A stretch of DNA of 44,245 nucleotides, taken from Actinomyces ruminis (GTDB lineage Bacteria > Actinomycetota > Actinomycetes > Actinomycetales > Actinomycetaceae). A program made the position numbers and the translations under genes. Where the stretch lies: positions 1 through 44,245 of the forward strand of contig NZ_MTPX02000077.1 of NCBI RefSeq assembly GCF_002154335.2, given 5' to 3'. Shown one piece after another: positions 36,223 through 44,229 of this stretch; position 1 is the first letter of the stretch, and the number at the start of each line of letters is the position of its first letter. The notes under the pieces were generated by a model. It was given only the letters and a program-made list of their open reading frames with translations, made no database searches and was not told the DNA's origin.

Positions 36223-36549
36223 TGCTCTTCGTTTCTGGCGACTACGGGTGGGAGCCTTGGCTCACACCGGGTGGTGCGGCGCTCAGGCCGGCCCAAGTGT
36301 ATGCGGGTATCCGCTGGCCGCGGTGTGGCGTGCGTCCCGCCCACCTATCCAGGCTCCGCCGTCCCCTCTCGCCAAGATCGGCCGAAGCGCGGCTCCGGAT
36401 GTACCGTCATCTTGAACAACACAGTAAGCAAACACTTGAGATACTGTCAAGATCACTCTGTGATCAGCTAGGCTGGGCCCCAACGATCTCAACCACATGA
36501 ACCACCTGACCCCGGCGTTACGCGCCCACGAGAAAAGAAAGGAGTCGCG
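36223..36549. promoter_or_regulatory. Border of core and island 2, with palindromic operator candidate
   Basis: No gene. A palindrome GATCAC-TCT-GTGATC lies at 36451-36465, and a looser CTTGA...TCAAG lies just before it (36435-36451), about 90 bases upstream of the first transfer gene. AAAGGAG sits five bases before that gene's ATG. The shift from high-GC to more AT-rich DNA near 36400 marks the likely island border. No direct repeats for an attachment site were seen. Confidence 0.5.
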
Positions 36550-37161
36550 ATGACGCTCGCAGACGAGCAGGGAGAAGCCGTCATTAAAGTATCGGTCAGT
36601 GCGACTGAGCGGGCTATAGACGTCTTGGCCTCGATACCTCAGCTGACGGCACAGGCATTGGCGGACGTCACCCGCGTCTCCCGGACAGGGTTTGGTTACG
36701 CCGCCTCTAAGTCCATGCATGCCGCCGAGATGACTTTACGAGCACCTATGGGCTCCGCCCGACCAGCAAGCGGAGCCGCTGAAATAACTCCGCAGATGCT
36801 GCGCTCACTCAAGGCAGACATGCGGCGGATCGGTGTTGACTTCTTGACGAGCACCGGCGCGAACGGCCAAACCAACCTCAAGTTCACCGGGCGAGACGCC
36901 GGATCCGTCGACCGAGCCATGCGGCGCTTGGCGTCCCGTCTAAACAAACTCCTGGGTCACCGCATATCGGGGCGCTCAGCCTTGAGGAACAATTTCAACG
37001 AGGGTAGTACTCGCACACGACCGCACTCACCGAACACCTCAAGACGGATCTCCAAGCACGACACACTCGCACGCATCGCCAGCAGGCAGAAACAACTTTC
37101 CTCAACGGCACGAGCACAGCAACATACTCCCAAGCACACCCGTTCTCACGGAGCGCGTTGA
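36550..37161 (+). CDS. PcfB-like/DUF3801 conjugation protein
   Basis: 203 residues. The middle region (MLRSLKADMRRIGVDFLTS, NLKFTGRDAGSVDRAMRR) matches the DUF3801/PcfB pattern, in which a short protein with a KYGVxF-like strand precedes the coupling protein. In plasmid pCF10, PcfB is an adaptor between relaxosome and coupling protein. The C-terminal 60 residues are a basic, Ser/Thr/His-rich tail, probably disordered and DNA-binding. First of three rightward genes ending in the coupling protein. Confidence 0.7.
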   Translation: MTLADEQGEAVIKVSVSATERAIDVLASIPQLTAQALADVTRVSRTGFGYAASKSMHAAEMTLRAPMGSARPASGAAEITPQMLRSLKADMRRIGVDFLTSTGANGQTNLKFTGRDAGSVDRAMRRLASRLNKLLGHRISGRSALRNNFNEGSTRTRPHSPNTSRRISKHDTLARIASRQKQLSSTARAQQHTPKHTRSHGAR

Positions 37162-37293
37162 TGTTCAGGCCGACCAGTCCCCCGTTATTTCTCGACACGC
37201 ACCTGGCCCCATCAGGCGGTATTAGAACGGCCCGCTCCATCCGATGCGGCGTCGGGATCGTCGATCCCCACTTTGGCATAGGAGCCTCTCCCT

Positions 37294-37815
37294 GTGCCGA
37301 ATAGAGTCATAGCCTTGACACGGTCCCGGGACGACGAGCTGACTACCGCAGCTACAGCACCTTTTGCGAGGCTGGCGGACGTGGCTTTGATCGACGTCGA
37401 ACGCAGCGACGCCTCGTTTCTAGTCTCACGGCTGGGGATCAAGCAGTTACCCGCCTGGATCTATCCGTTGGGTGACGGCATGATAATAGTGGTGGGCACC
37501 CCGGAGCCGCTGATCCAGCACTTGCGTGAATCCATAAGACTTCAGGATCGAATGACATCCCCTCCCCCAGGCGCCCCTGACACTGAGATCACCCAAATCC
37601 GAGACAGTATTTCCATCATGATCATTAACTCCTATATGAAATGGCTAGAGACGCGGCGGCTCACTGAGCGTGCACGCGCCTCACGAGCAGAGGTTCTAGA
37701 GAGGATAGAGGGGCTCACGGACCAGCTCTACCCCGCCACCCAAGTAAGTCGACTAACTCGGAGACTCCACATGCCCAAGCAGAGAACCCTGCACAGGAGC
37801 GAATTCAATGACTAG
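37294..37815 (+). CDS. Hypothetical protein coupled to VirD4-like gene
   Basis: 173 residues. The first 85 (VIALTRSRDDELTTAATAPF, VALIDVERSDASFLVSRLGI, KQLPAWIYPLGDGMIIVVG) suggest a thioredoxin-like alpha/beta fold with a cis-Pro-like LPAW but no CxxC, so no redox role is expected. The rest is helical and Arg-rich. GTG start. It overlaps the coupling-protein gene by eight bases, so the two are made together. Confidence 0.6.
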   Translation: MPNRVIALTRSRDDELTTAATAPFARLADVALIDVERSDASFLVSRLGIKQLPAWIYPLGDGMIIVVGTPEPLIQHLRESIRLQDRMTSPPPGAPDTEITQIRDSISIMIINSYMKWLETRRLTERARASRAEVLERIEGLTDQLYPATQVSRLTRRLHMPKQRTLHRSEFND

Positions 37816-39775
37816 ACTGCGATTCCTGTTCATCACCGTCGTCGCTGGGCTCGGATGGTGGCTCGGAGACAAGATATCCTGGCAAATACGTACAGACGCG
37901 TCTGCCGGCATGGATCTCAGCCACATCATGGACAGGATGTGGCTAGACCTGATCCACGATCCGTTACACCTGTCGTCCCACCGCACAGATGTGCTGGCGG
38001 GACTTGGATTCGTCGTCTTCTTGGGCCTGGCATGGGCGTACCGACATGGAGCGCGTCGGGCGACGCGCAGTGGCGAAGAGCAGGGTTCTGCGCGTTGGGC
38101 CCGTCCCGGCGAGATCAGGAGATACGTCGGCGATCGAGGCAATGATCTGCTCTTTACTCGAACCGAGTCGCTCAGTCTCGATTCGCGCAAGACCCAGCGC
38201 AATTTGAACGCGCTGGTGATCGGCTCATCGGGGTCGGGCAAGTCCAGGTACTTCGTCATGCCGAACCTCTATCAGGCCAACACCAGCTACGTAGTAACGG
38301 ATCCCAAGGGCGAGGTGCTTGCAGCTACCGGTGACGAGCTCGCGCGCAGGGGGTACGAGATTCGCTGCCTCAACCTCGTGGACTTCGGCCGCAGTGACAC
38401 CTTCAACCCACTCGCCTACTTCAATCCCGAGCAGGCCGAGGTCGACTGCGCCATCCTCACAGAGAATTTCATCACCAATACCTCTGGCCAGAGGCCGGGA
38501 AGTACAGGCGCCAATGCCGACTTCTGGGAGAGAGCCGAGCGCGCACTACTGAATGCGCTGATCAGCTACGTTTATTTCACCAAGGGACCGCAAGGCACTT
38601 TGCTCGATGTAGTCGACTTGCTTTCAGCCATGAGTGCCTCCGAGGAGGACGAAACCGCCGTCAGCGAAATCGATGCCCTGTTCGCATCCACTCATGCACA
38701 GATAGCCGAGTACGATGCGGAGCCCGACGCATTCACCCCGGAAGCGGCCGCCATGCTTGAAGGGCTGCGCTTCTCTTGTTCCCAATACAACGTTTACACG
38801 CAAGGTGCGGGCGAGACAAAGAAGAGCATCATCATCTCACTCGGTGTACGTATGGCGCCGTTACACATGGCATCAGTTCGCAGGCTGCTTGCAGCCAACT
38901 CCATCGAGGCCGATCGAGTCGGCAGCAGACCTACCGCTTTGTTCCTTGTGGTTCCTGACACCCATCAGGCCTTCAGTTTTCTCGCATCGATATTCTATGA
39001 GACCTTCTTCGAGCGCAACATCTATCTTGCCGATCACAACGGCGGACGCCTTGACGTTCCCATCCAGTGCTTCATGGACGAGTTCGCGAACATCGGCAAG
39101 ATGCCCTCGTTCGAGCGTAAGATTGCCGTCATGCGTTCTCGCGGCATCAGCACGTCGGTTATTCTTCAGAATTACTCGCAGGGCAAGGCCCTATACAGAG
39201 ATGACTGGGAGACGATCGTGGGCAACTGCGACTCGTTGCTTTTTCTTGGCGGCAACGAGCAGTCAACAACGGAGTTCATCTCCAAGAGGCTCGGCAAGGA
39301 GACTGTCAACAGCGAGGACACCTCAGAGCAGCGCGGCACACATGGATCGTGGTCACGTTCTCTGCGTTCGACCGGACGAGAGTTACTCACACCCGATGAA
39401 GTGGCACGCCTACCCGGAGACGAGTGCATTTACATATTGAGGGGTCTGCCTCCCTTCCACTCGCGCAAGCTGCCCGCGCCCGCTACCGGAGCCTTCTCAT
39501 ATATTCCCCGTGTTGCAGTACCGGCCACCGGACCGGCAGCGGCCGAGAGCCCTGCTCCTCCCGTAAGCGAAGACGTCCCTGACGCAATCCTTGACACAGT
39601 TGGCGATGTGAACCCTTGGCTCGCGGCGGATCCGATACCAGCGTCCGATACGAGCGTCTCTTCTTCAGATCGTGACGGCAGGGTGGCAATCACGGTTGTC
39701 TGGCCCGATGGCAACGTGGAGGACGACGAAATTCGGCTGTCTGACTTCTTTGATGAAGACACGCCGTCGGAGTGA
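37808..39775 (+). CDS. VirD4/TraG-type conjugative coupling protein
   Basis: 655 residues; hexameric inner-membrane ATPase that brings the relaxosome, and often protein substrates, to a type IV secretion channel. Two membrane helices lie at about residues 4-20 and 62-78. Walker A GSSGSGKS is at 139-146, YVVTDPKGEV follows, and Walker B-like IQCFMDEFANIGKMP is near 415. The motif STSVILQNYSQGKALY supports the PcfC/TraG branch. The last 90 residues are Pro/Ala/Ser-rich and end in an acidic tail, VAITVVWPDGNVEDDEIRLS, echoed by a separate remnant at 42320-42436. No relaxase or other channel gene is seen in the window. Confidence 0.9.
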   Translation: MTRLRFLFITVVAGLGWWLGDKISWQIRTDASAGMDLSHIMDRMWLDLIHDPLHLSSHRTDVLAGLGFVVFLGLAWAYRHGARRATRSGEEQGSARWARPGEIRRYVGDRGNDLLFTRTESLSLDSRKTQRNLNALVIGSSGSGKSRYFVMPNLYQANTSYVVTDPKGEVLAATGDELARRGYEIRCLNLVDFGRSDTFNPLAYFNPEQAEVDCAILTENFITNTSGQRPGSTGANADFWERAERALLNALISYVYFTKGPQGTLLDVVDLLSAMSASEEDETAVSEIDALFASTHAQIAEYDAEPDAFTPEAAAMLEGLRFSCSQYNVYTQGAGETKKSIIISLGVRMAPLHMASVRRLLAANSIEADRVGSRPTALFLVVPDTHQAFSFLASIFYETFFERNIYLADHNGGRLDVPIQCFMDEFANIGKMPSFERKIAVMRSRGISTSVILQNYSQGKALYRDDWETIVGNCDSLLFLGGNEQSTTEFISKRLGKETVNSEDTSEQRGTHGSWSRSLRSTGRELLTPDEVARLPGDECIYILRGLPPFHSRKLPAPATGAFSYIPRVAVPATGPAAAESPAPPVSEDVPDAILDTVGDVNPWLAADPIPASDTSVSSSDRDGRVAITVVWPDGNVEDDEIRLSDFFDEDTPSE

Positions 39776-39849
39776 TGCCAGCCGACCCGCCGTATTGTGC
39801 CCCTTAGGGTGTTATTCAGGGGGCCGGATGTCCTGTCCGGGCGGGGCGT

Positions 39850-40200
39850 GATCCTGAGCCGTCACCTGCCCTGCGTGCGCAGGCAGGTCGAAGTGACAGC
39901 GATGCTGCTACGCCAGCCCAGGCCTTGGCCACCGACCTGATCGGAGTATCCCAACCCACCATCTACCGCATCTACCTGCGCATCCGACCGCTGCCGCCCC
40001 AGGTACTGGACGGTATCAGTCTGGATGCGACCATCGAACAGGGCCACCTGCCGTTGATCGACGGCACCTACATCCCTGCTGGCAACCGGCCCGCCACCGC
40101 CAAGGCCACCGAACGGCAAGCACTACTCAACCGTCTGAATAAACTACCCGACATCGTCATCCTGCCCAACAGGGCTGAACTCTACCGAACCGGACGATAA
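39850..40200 (+). pseudogene. Transposase fragment (IS5-like, HTH_Tnp_4/DDE_4), plus orientation
   Basis: A frameshifted remnant. One frame reads VILSRHLPCVRRQVEVTAML, the other continues ATDLIGVSQPTIYRIYLRIR. Then comes GHLPLIDGTYIPAGNRP, the start of the DDE catalytic domain (first Asp in LIDGT). About a third of the enzyme survives. It begins within 80 bases of the coupling-protein stop. A second diverged fragment lies in the opposite orientation at about 42440-42590. Confidence 0.7.
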
Positions 40201-40217
40201 CCCCATGAACAACACCA

Positions 40218-41252
40218 TCAGTGTGTACGTTTGTGCCGGCGGCTCCGGTCCTGCGCGTTAACTTGAGGTGTGGAGTCTCCGCGCTTGCTCGTCCTGCCAT
40301 TGATATCGCGGACCACATCCTCCACAGTCTTCTGACCTCTCACCCGCCCGCCGAATGCGGGCAATCGCTGCGACGCCACGAACTTGGCGCCAGCATCCCT
40401 GTAACTGGGCGGTCCAATTCCAAGCCTCACGCGGATGTCCTCCGCGACGGTAACGGGTCGCTTCGGAGGCGGACGCGGCGTGACGGGAGTCGATCCCGCG
40501 CGAACCGACACACCCTGTTGACGATCCTTCCGCGGAGGCGCCGCTTCCCGGGCCGGAGATGGTTGGCGGGCTAGCAGTCGCTTGATATTGCGGCGCCGGT
40601 TGGTCAGCACCACCTGGAACCCCAAGGGCAAGTGGCCCCGGCCTTCTGCGACCTGTCGGTGGGCGGCGGCATCGATGACTGCCGCATTGGTGAGGTTCTG
40701 GGCCCCCAGTGAGGAATTCACCCTGGCGTCCCCCGGGATTGGTGTGCCGACCGGGTCCCGAGACGGCTCAAGGTTACCGCCCAGGACCTGGTCGGGGTTG
40801 TGCAAGATAGCCACCTGACGCAGAGCCTTACCCGCCCAACCACTAGCCCGGCCGGGAGACATCCTCAAGCGTTTGATCCCGTAATCTATAAGCTTCTTTC
40901 GGAGGTCGTTTCGCGCTAATCGGGTGGCGCTGTCTCCTTGGCGGCCCCGCTGTCGGAACAGGTCGCGCGCCTTGAGGTAGTCCTGGGCGGGTATCTGTGC
41001 CAGGACCCGGTACTGGCCGTCGAGCTGGAACTCGAACTCCGCACCCTGGGTCTGCAGGCTGGAGCTGCGACCGTTGTGGTACACGGTGCGCACCAAGATC
41101 CGGCCATCACCGGCCGGTACGGATGGGTACTGCCTGGCCACCGCACCAGCATCCTCAGCCCCCAGCACATGCCGGAAACCATGCACCTCCGGCAAAGACG
41201 CGGGAGCATCCCTTGCAGCGTCTCCGCCGCCCGCAGGGTCTGCAGCGGTCAC
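40218..41252 (-). CDS. Polymorphic-toxin type 15 (Ntox15/Tde-like) DNase candidate
   Basis: 344 residues. An Ntox15-like core at about 140-215 contains AILHNPDQVLGG, with the HxxD pair at 151-154 (H151, D154), and GDARVNSSLGAQ at 174-185. These are the marks of the toxin fold seen in Agrobacterium Tde1/Tde2, metal-dependent DNases. N-terminal residues are a helical region without secretion signal, RHS or WXG domain. C-terminally, a basic Pro/Arg-rich linker leads to a tail motif, TVEDVVRDINGR (309-320), shared with the zeta toxin. The GTG start overlaps the immunity-gene stop (GTGA), so immunity is made first. Nuclease activity is a family-based inference. Confidence 0.65.
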   Translation of the reverse strand: MTAADPAGGGDAARDAPASLPEVHGFRHVLGAEDAGAVARQYPSVPAGDGRILVRTVYHNGRSSSLQTQGAEFEFQLDGQYRVLAQIPAQDYLKARDLFRQRGRQGDSATRLARNDLRKKLIDYGIKRLRMSPGRASGWAGKALRQVAILHNPDQVLGGNLEPSRDPVGTPIPGDARVNSSLGAQNLTNAAVIDAAAHRQVAEGRGHLPLGFQVVLTNRRRNIKRLLARQPSPAREAAPPRKDRQQGVSVRAGSTPVTPRPPPKRPVTVAEDIRVRLGIGPPSYRDAGAKFVASQRLPAFGGRVRGQKTVEDVVRDINGRTSKRGDSTPQVNAQDRSRRHKRTH

Positions 41253-42135
41253 GGCCCGCCCCTGTGCTCGTTGTCCGGCTGCTCGAGCGGGAAAGCACCA
41301 GGGTCGGCACCGATGATAGTGGCGACCTGAGCCCAGTTGGCACCCACGGGGTCGGCGATGGTGATCTCGCCCTGCTGGGCCTGCAGAGTCAGGTAGGTGC
41401 GCGCGTCCATAACGCGCAGGTTATCCACACTGATGGCCCCACCCAGCACCGGCGGCAGCACGAACCCGTACACCTGGTCGGCGCCCACCGGCCCCAACCG
41501 CTCCAGGGCCTGCGGCGGCAACGGCATGCAATCCTCATCCTCAGGACCCTCAAGAGTGAAATACGCTGGCTGATGAATATGGCACGCCCAGCCTGCTGGC
41601 GGACGTCGGGGTCGCTGAAGGACCGTATGGAGAGTTGGTCGATGACAAGGCGCGTATGAGTGGGGTCGATATCCAGGCTGTGTCCGGTGTGCTCTCCCCA
41701 CAGGTACATCTCGCCCATAGCGTTGCGGGCCAAGCAGTAGAAGGTGTCGGTAAACGGCAGCCGATCCCTGACCGGTTCGAGCCACTCGCCGACTATGGGC
41801 GCCCACTGGAGGGGGTCTGTGATCCAGAACAGGCCCTTGCCGAAGCCCTCGAACCCGAAACGCCGCCACACGCGCAAAACCGAGCGCGGCAGAATGTGCG
41901 CGAACCGGTGGAAGTACTCCTCCGGCACCGCCCGCCCCACACCCATCGGCGCGAGACCCGCACCCTCCACCGCACCAATCAAATCGCGGTCGATGATCTT
42001 GTCAGTCAGCGCATCCTGCTCAACCGGATCAACAGGCTCCGGCTCCGGCGTGAAGTCCCACAAACCGGCCACACCGGCATCATGTGGTTCAAAAGAACCA
42101 CCACCACTGGCGGGCGCATCGTCATCGTCACTCAT
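41249..42135 (-). CDS. Tdi1-like immunity protein (GAD-like + DUF1851), frameshifted
   Basis: A GAD-related domain in the N-terminal half (AVPEEYFHRFAHILPRSVLR, FGFEGFGKGLFWITDPLQW) leads into MGEMYLWGEHTGHSLDIDP. The DUF1851/Tdi1 C-terminal domain continues EGPEDEDCMPLPPQALERLG and GGAISVDNLRVMDARTYLTL. One G is missing near 41566 (CAG-GCG read as CAG-CGT). Restored length is 295 residues. The ATG 42133-42135 has GGAGGAG four bases upstream. In Agrobacterium, Tdi1 neutralises Tde1, so the pairing with the adjacent Ntox15-like gene is coherent. The acidic N-terminus (SDDDDAPASGGG) is an addition. Confidence 0.75.
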
Positions 42136-42319
42136 GACTCCTCCAACCAGGCCATCAAACCTCAACCAAGGCACACACACCCCGATCCAGCACCCACCCT
42201 ACCGTTACCAACCCGACACTACCAGCGCTCTCAACAAACCCATCCCACGGCACTCACGCATAGACCTCGCGCGTCGAGCAGATACGCCAACGGACAACGA
42301 GGCCAACACGCGCGAGCCC

Positions 42320-42436
42320 GACTCGGCTCTCGAGGGCACGGTAGCTGTCACCATTGTTTGGCCGGATGGGCACGTTGAGGATCGAGAGATTCAACTTCCC
42401 CACGATGTTGATGACGAGGGACTCGGGACGTTGTGA
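42320..42436 (+). pseudogene. Remnant of a second coupling-protein C-terminal tail
   Basis: The frame encodes DSALEGTVAVTIVWPDGHVE followed by DREIQLP and a stop at 42434-42436. It aligns residue for residue with the last 30 residues of the VirD4-like protein (VAITVVWPDGNVEDDEIRLS). Nothing upstream in this frame resembles the rest of that protein, so it is a leftover of an earlier, diverged copy. Confidence 0.75.
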
Positions 42437-42439
42437 TTG

Positions 42440-42590
42440 TGTGATGCGCCGGCAACTACGGAAGACAGTTGGTTGGGATACGCCTACGATCAGGCCTGCG
42501 GCCAGGGACCAGGACTTGTTCCGCGCAGTAGCGATCAGCACCACTTTGACCTGTCCGCGCACGCGGAGCAGGTGACGGTCCGGGCGCATC
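42440..42590 (-). pseudogene. Transposase fragment, minus orientation
   Basis: Read leftward it gives RHLLRVRGQVKVVLIATARN then AAGLIVGVSQPTVFRSCRRI, aligning with the N-terminal part of the plus-strand fragment at 39850-40000. It begins beside the coupling-protein tail remnant. A short coding-like stretch beyond it (about 42580-42680, reading ANIDEMTRRMQELLADPG) is unassigned. Confidence 0.6.
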
Positions 42591-42787
42591 CCGGGTCCGC
42601 GAGGAGTTCTTGCATCCGTCTGGTCATTTCATCAATGTTGGCCTGGCGCAGGCCGGTGGTCGGCTCACCGCATCAATCGCCTCCGCGGGAGAATCGAGTA
42701 TCAGCTCCGCAGTGCTTCCAACCCGACGATCCAGTTACGACACAGCCACAACCTGCCCCGTGAATAACACCTGGTAACACCACACCA

Positions 42788-43978
42788 TCAACGGCCGATG
42801 CCGTGGCCGTGTCGAAGTGGTTTGGGGTGACGTGGTGCCTGTTGGGCGCGAGCGTTGATGTTGCGCAGTACATCCTGACGCGTGAGCGGCGTTCTCGGAG
42901 TATGGGCGGTGGTTGGACTGGATGTCTTATTGACGCCCGGGACCCCGGTGTCGGCCGGAGTGTCCGCGCGCACGGCGCGGGACACGGAGTAGGAGGTCAC
43001 CTTGCCATCATGACCGATGTGATCAATAAGAACGGGACCACGCTCAGCACGATGAGTGACCAACAGATCCGCGGCAGTCAAAGTAGTGCTGGAGGCCGCC
43101 AGGCGGTGGGTCGCCCGAGCGTTCTCGATACACCGACAGGTCTTACTGCCGTCGGAGCCGACAGTAAAAGTATCGGTCACAGCCCTGGGCGGGGTATAGC
43201 GAGCAGTGGGATCACCCTGGGAGCGCGGTCCCGTCCACCGGTCCCGGGCACCCTTGAGGCACATGTGTTCGGGGGCGTCCACCGCCACAACAGTCACTCG
43301 CGCGTAGCGCACAGCCTCGAGCTCACGGACCAGGCGGGGGCCCTGGCCGACGGTGGGGGACTCCATCCATTGCAGGGTGCCCTCGATCTTTACATCAAAC
43401 CGCTCAGCGAGCAGGTCACCGCGGACGAGGTCGGCGGTGTCGGTGGACAGACGATGGACCAGGGTGGCCAACTCGCCACGAACCACGGGACGACCATCAG
43501 CCAAATGACCGGGCGCCTGACTGGCGATCAATCCATCCCAGTGAGCGCGAGCCTGAGCCAGCAAACTGGGGTCCACGTCCAGACCGTCCACGGGGTTCCC
43601 CAGCAGCAACTGTTTGATGTCATCAGCGTCAATGGTGGTGTAACCGGACTCGTCCACACCCAGCTCAGCCGAGTGCTGCGGCCCCAGAACCTTCCGGACG
43701 GTGGCAACCGCCTGAGACTTACCCGCCCCCGGAGACCCCGCCATAATAATCGCCCGACCCTCACGCGAGCCGTGCTCCCCCGCCCAGGCCAGGTATGCGT
43801 CAGAGATGGCCTCCTGCAACCGGTGCCAAAAAGAACCCTCCGCGGGTTTACGGGGCAAGGTGTGGTAGGCCTCCAGGCGATCGATGACCTTCTGGAGCTG
43901 GGCTGCGGTGGCATCCAGGACATCCTCCTTACCCCCTGCGGTCGGGGATGTCACTGGGGCTGCCTCCCCTTCTCCCAA
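42788..43978 (-). CDS. Zeta-toxin-family kinase
   Basis: 396 residues. The zeta/UDP-N-acetylglucosamine kinase core has Walker A AGSPGAGKSQ (81-88), the catalytic-base region TTIDADDIKQLLLGNP (D117-D120), RGDLLAERFDVKIEGTLQWM and a later Arg-rich RDRWTGPRSQGD. Family members phosphorylate UDP-GlcNAc and poison peptidoglycan synthesis. The C-terminal 60 residues are an added tail containing LTRQDVLRNINAR (365-377), like that of the Ntox15-type toxin. The start overlaps the upstream small gene by 28 bases, typical of a toxin-antitoxin pair. Confidence 0.88.
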   Translation of the reverse strand: MGEGEAAPVTSPTAGGKEDVLDATAAQLQKVIDRLEAYHTLPRKPAEGSFWHRLQEAISDAYLAWAGEHGSREGRAIIMAGSPGAGKSQAVATVRKVLGPQHSAELGVDESGYTTIDADDIKQLLLGNPVDGLDVDPSLLAQARAHWDGLIASQAPGHLADGRPVVRGELATLVHRLSTDTADLVRGDLLAERFDVKIEGTLQWMESPTVGQGPRLVRELEAVRYARVTVVAVDAPEHMCLKGARDRWTGPRSQGDPTARYTPPRAVTDTFTVGSDGSKTCRCIENARATHRLAASSTTLTAADLLVTHRAERGPVLIDHIGHDGKVTSYSVSRAVRADTPADTGVPGVNKTSSPTTAHTPRTPLTRQDVLRNINARAQQAPRHPKPLRHGHGIGR

Positions 43979-44229
43979 GGCATGGGGTCATCGGGCGGCT
44001 TGGGCATCGGATCGGTGATCGCCCGCAACTCCGCGTACTCCTCGTCTCTCAGGTATCCCTTCATGTTGAGGCGGTACACGTCGTCCCAGGAGCCGCGCTC
44101 ATAGCCGTCGTAGCCACGGATACGACCAAAGGTGTAGGGCCAACTACGCAGCCGCTCCATCATCTCCTGACTACTGATCTGCCCCAAAAAACGCCGGTAG
44201 ATCAACTCCTCCGGACTCTCAGGACGCAC
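43951..44229 (-). CDS. Zeta-toxin partner (antitoxin candidate)
   Basis: 92 residues from the GTG 44227-44229; the frame is open to the window edge, so a longer form is possible. It has SQEMMERLRSWPYTFGRIRG then GSWDDVYRLNMKGYLRDEEY, a build shared by small proteins encoded before actinobacterial zeta-like kinases. It ends in a Pro-rich tail (DPMPKPPDDPMPWEKG). The 28-base overlap with the kinase gene supports translational coupling. Antitoxin function is inferred from position. Confidence 0.6.
   Translation of the reverse strand: MRPESPEELIYRRFLGQISSQEMMERLRSWPYTFGRIRGYDGYERGSWDDVYRLNMKGYLRDEEYAELRAITDPMPKPPDDPMPWEKGRQPQ

Noticed and set aside
34750..36471. 573-codon frame on the + strand opposite fprA
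   Set aside because: It mirrors a clear FprA protein, is Gly/Val-rich low complexity and has no ribosome site; typical shadow of high-GC coding DNA.
36550..39775. Complete type IV secretion system
   Set aside because: Only the coupling protein and an adaptor-like gene are present; no VirB4, VirB6 or relaxase lies within the window.
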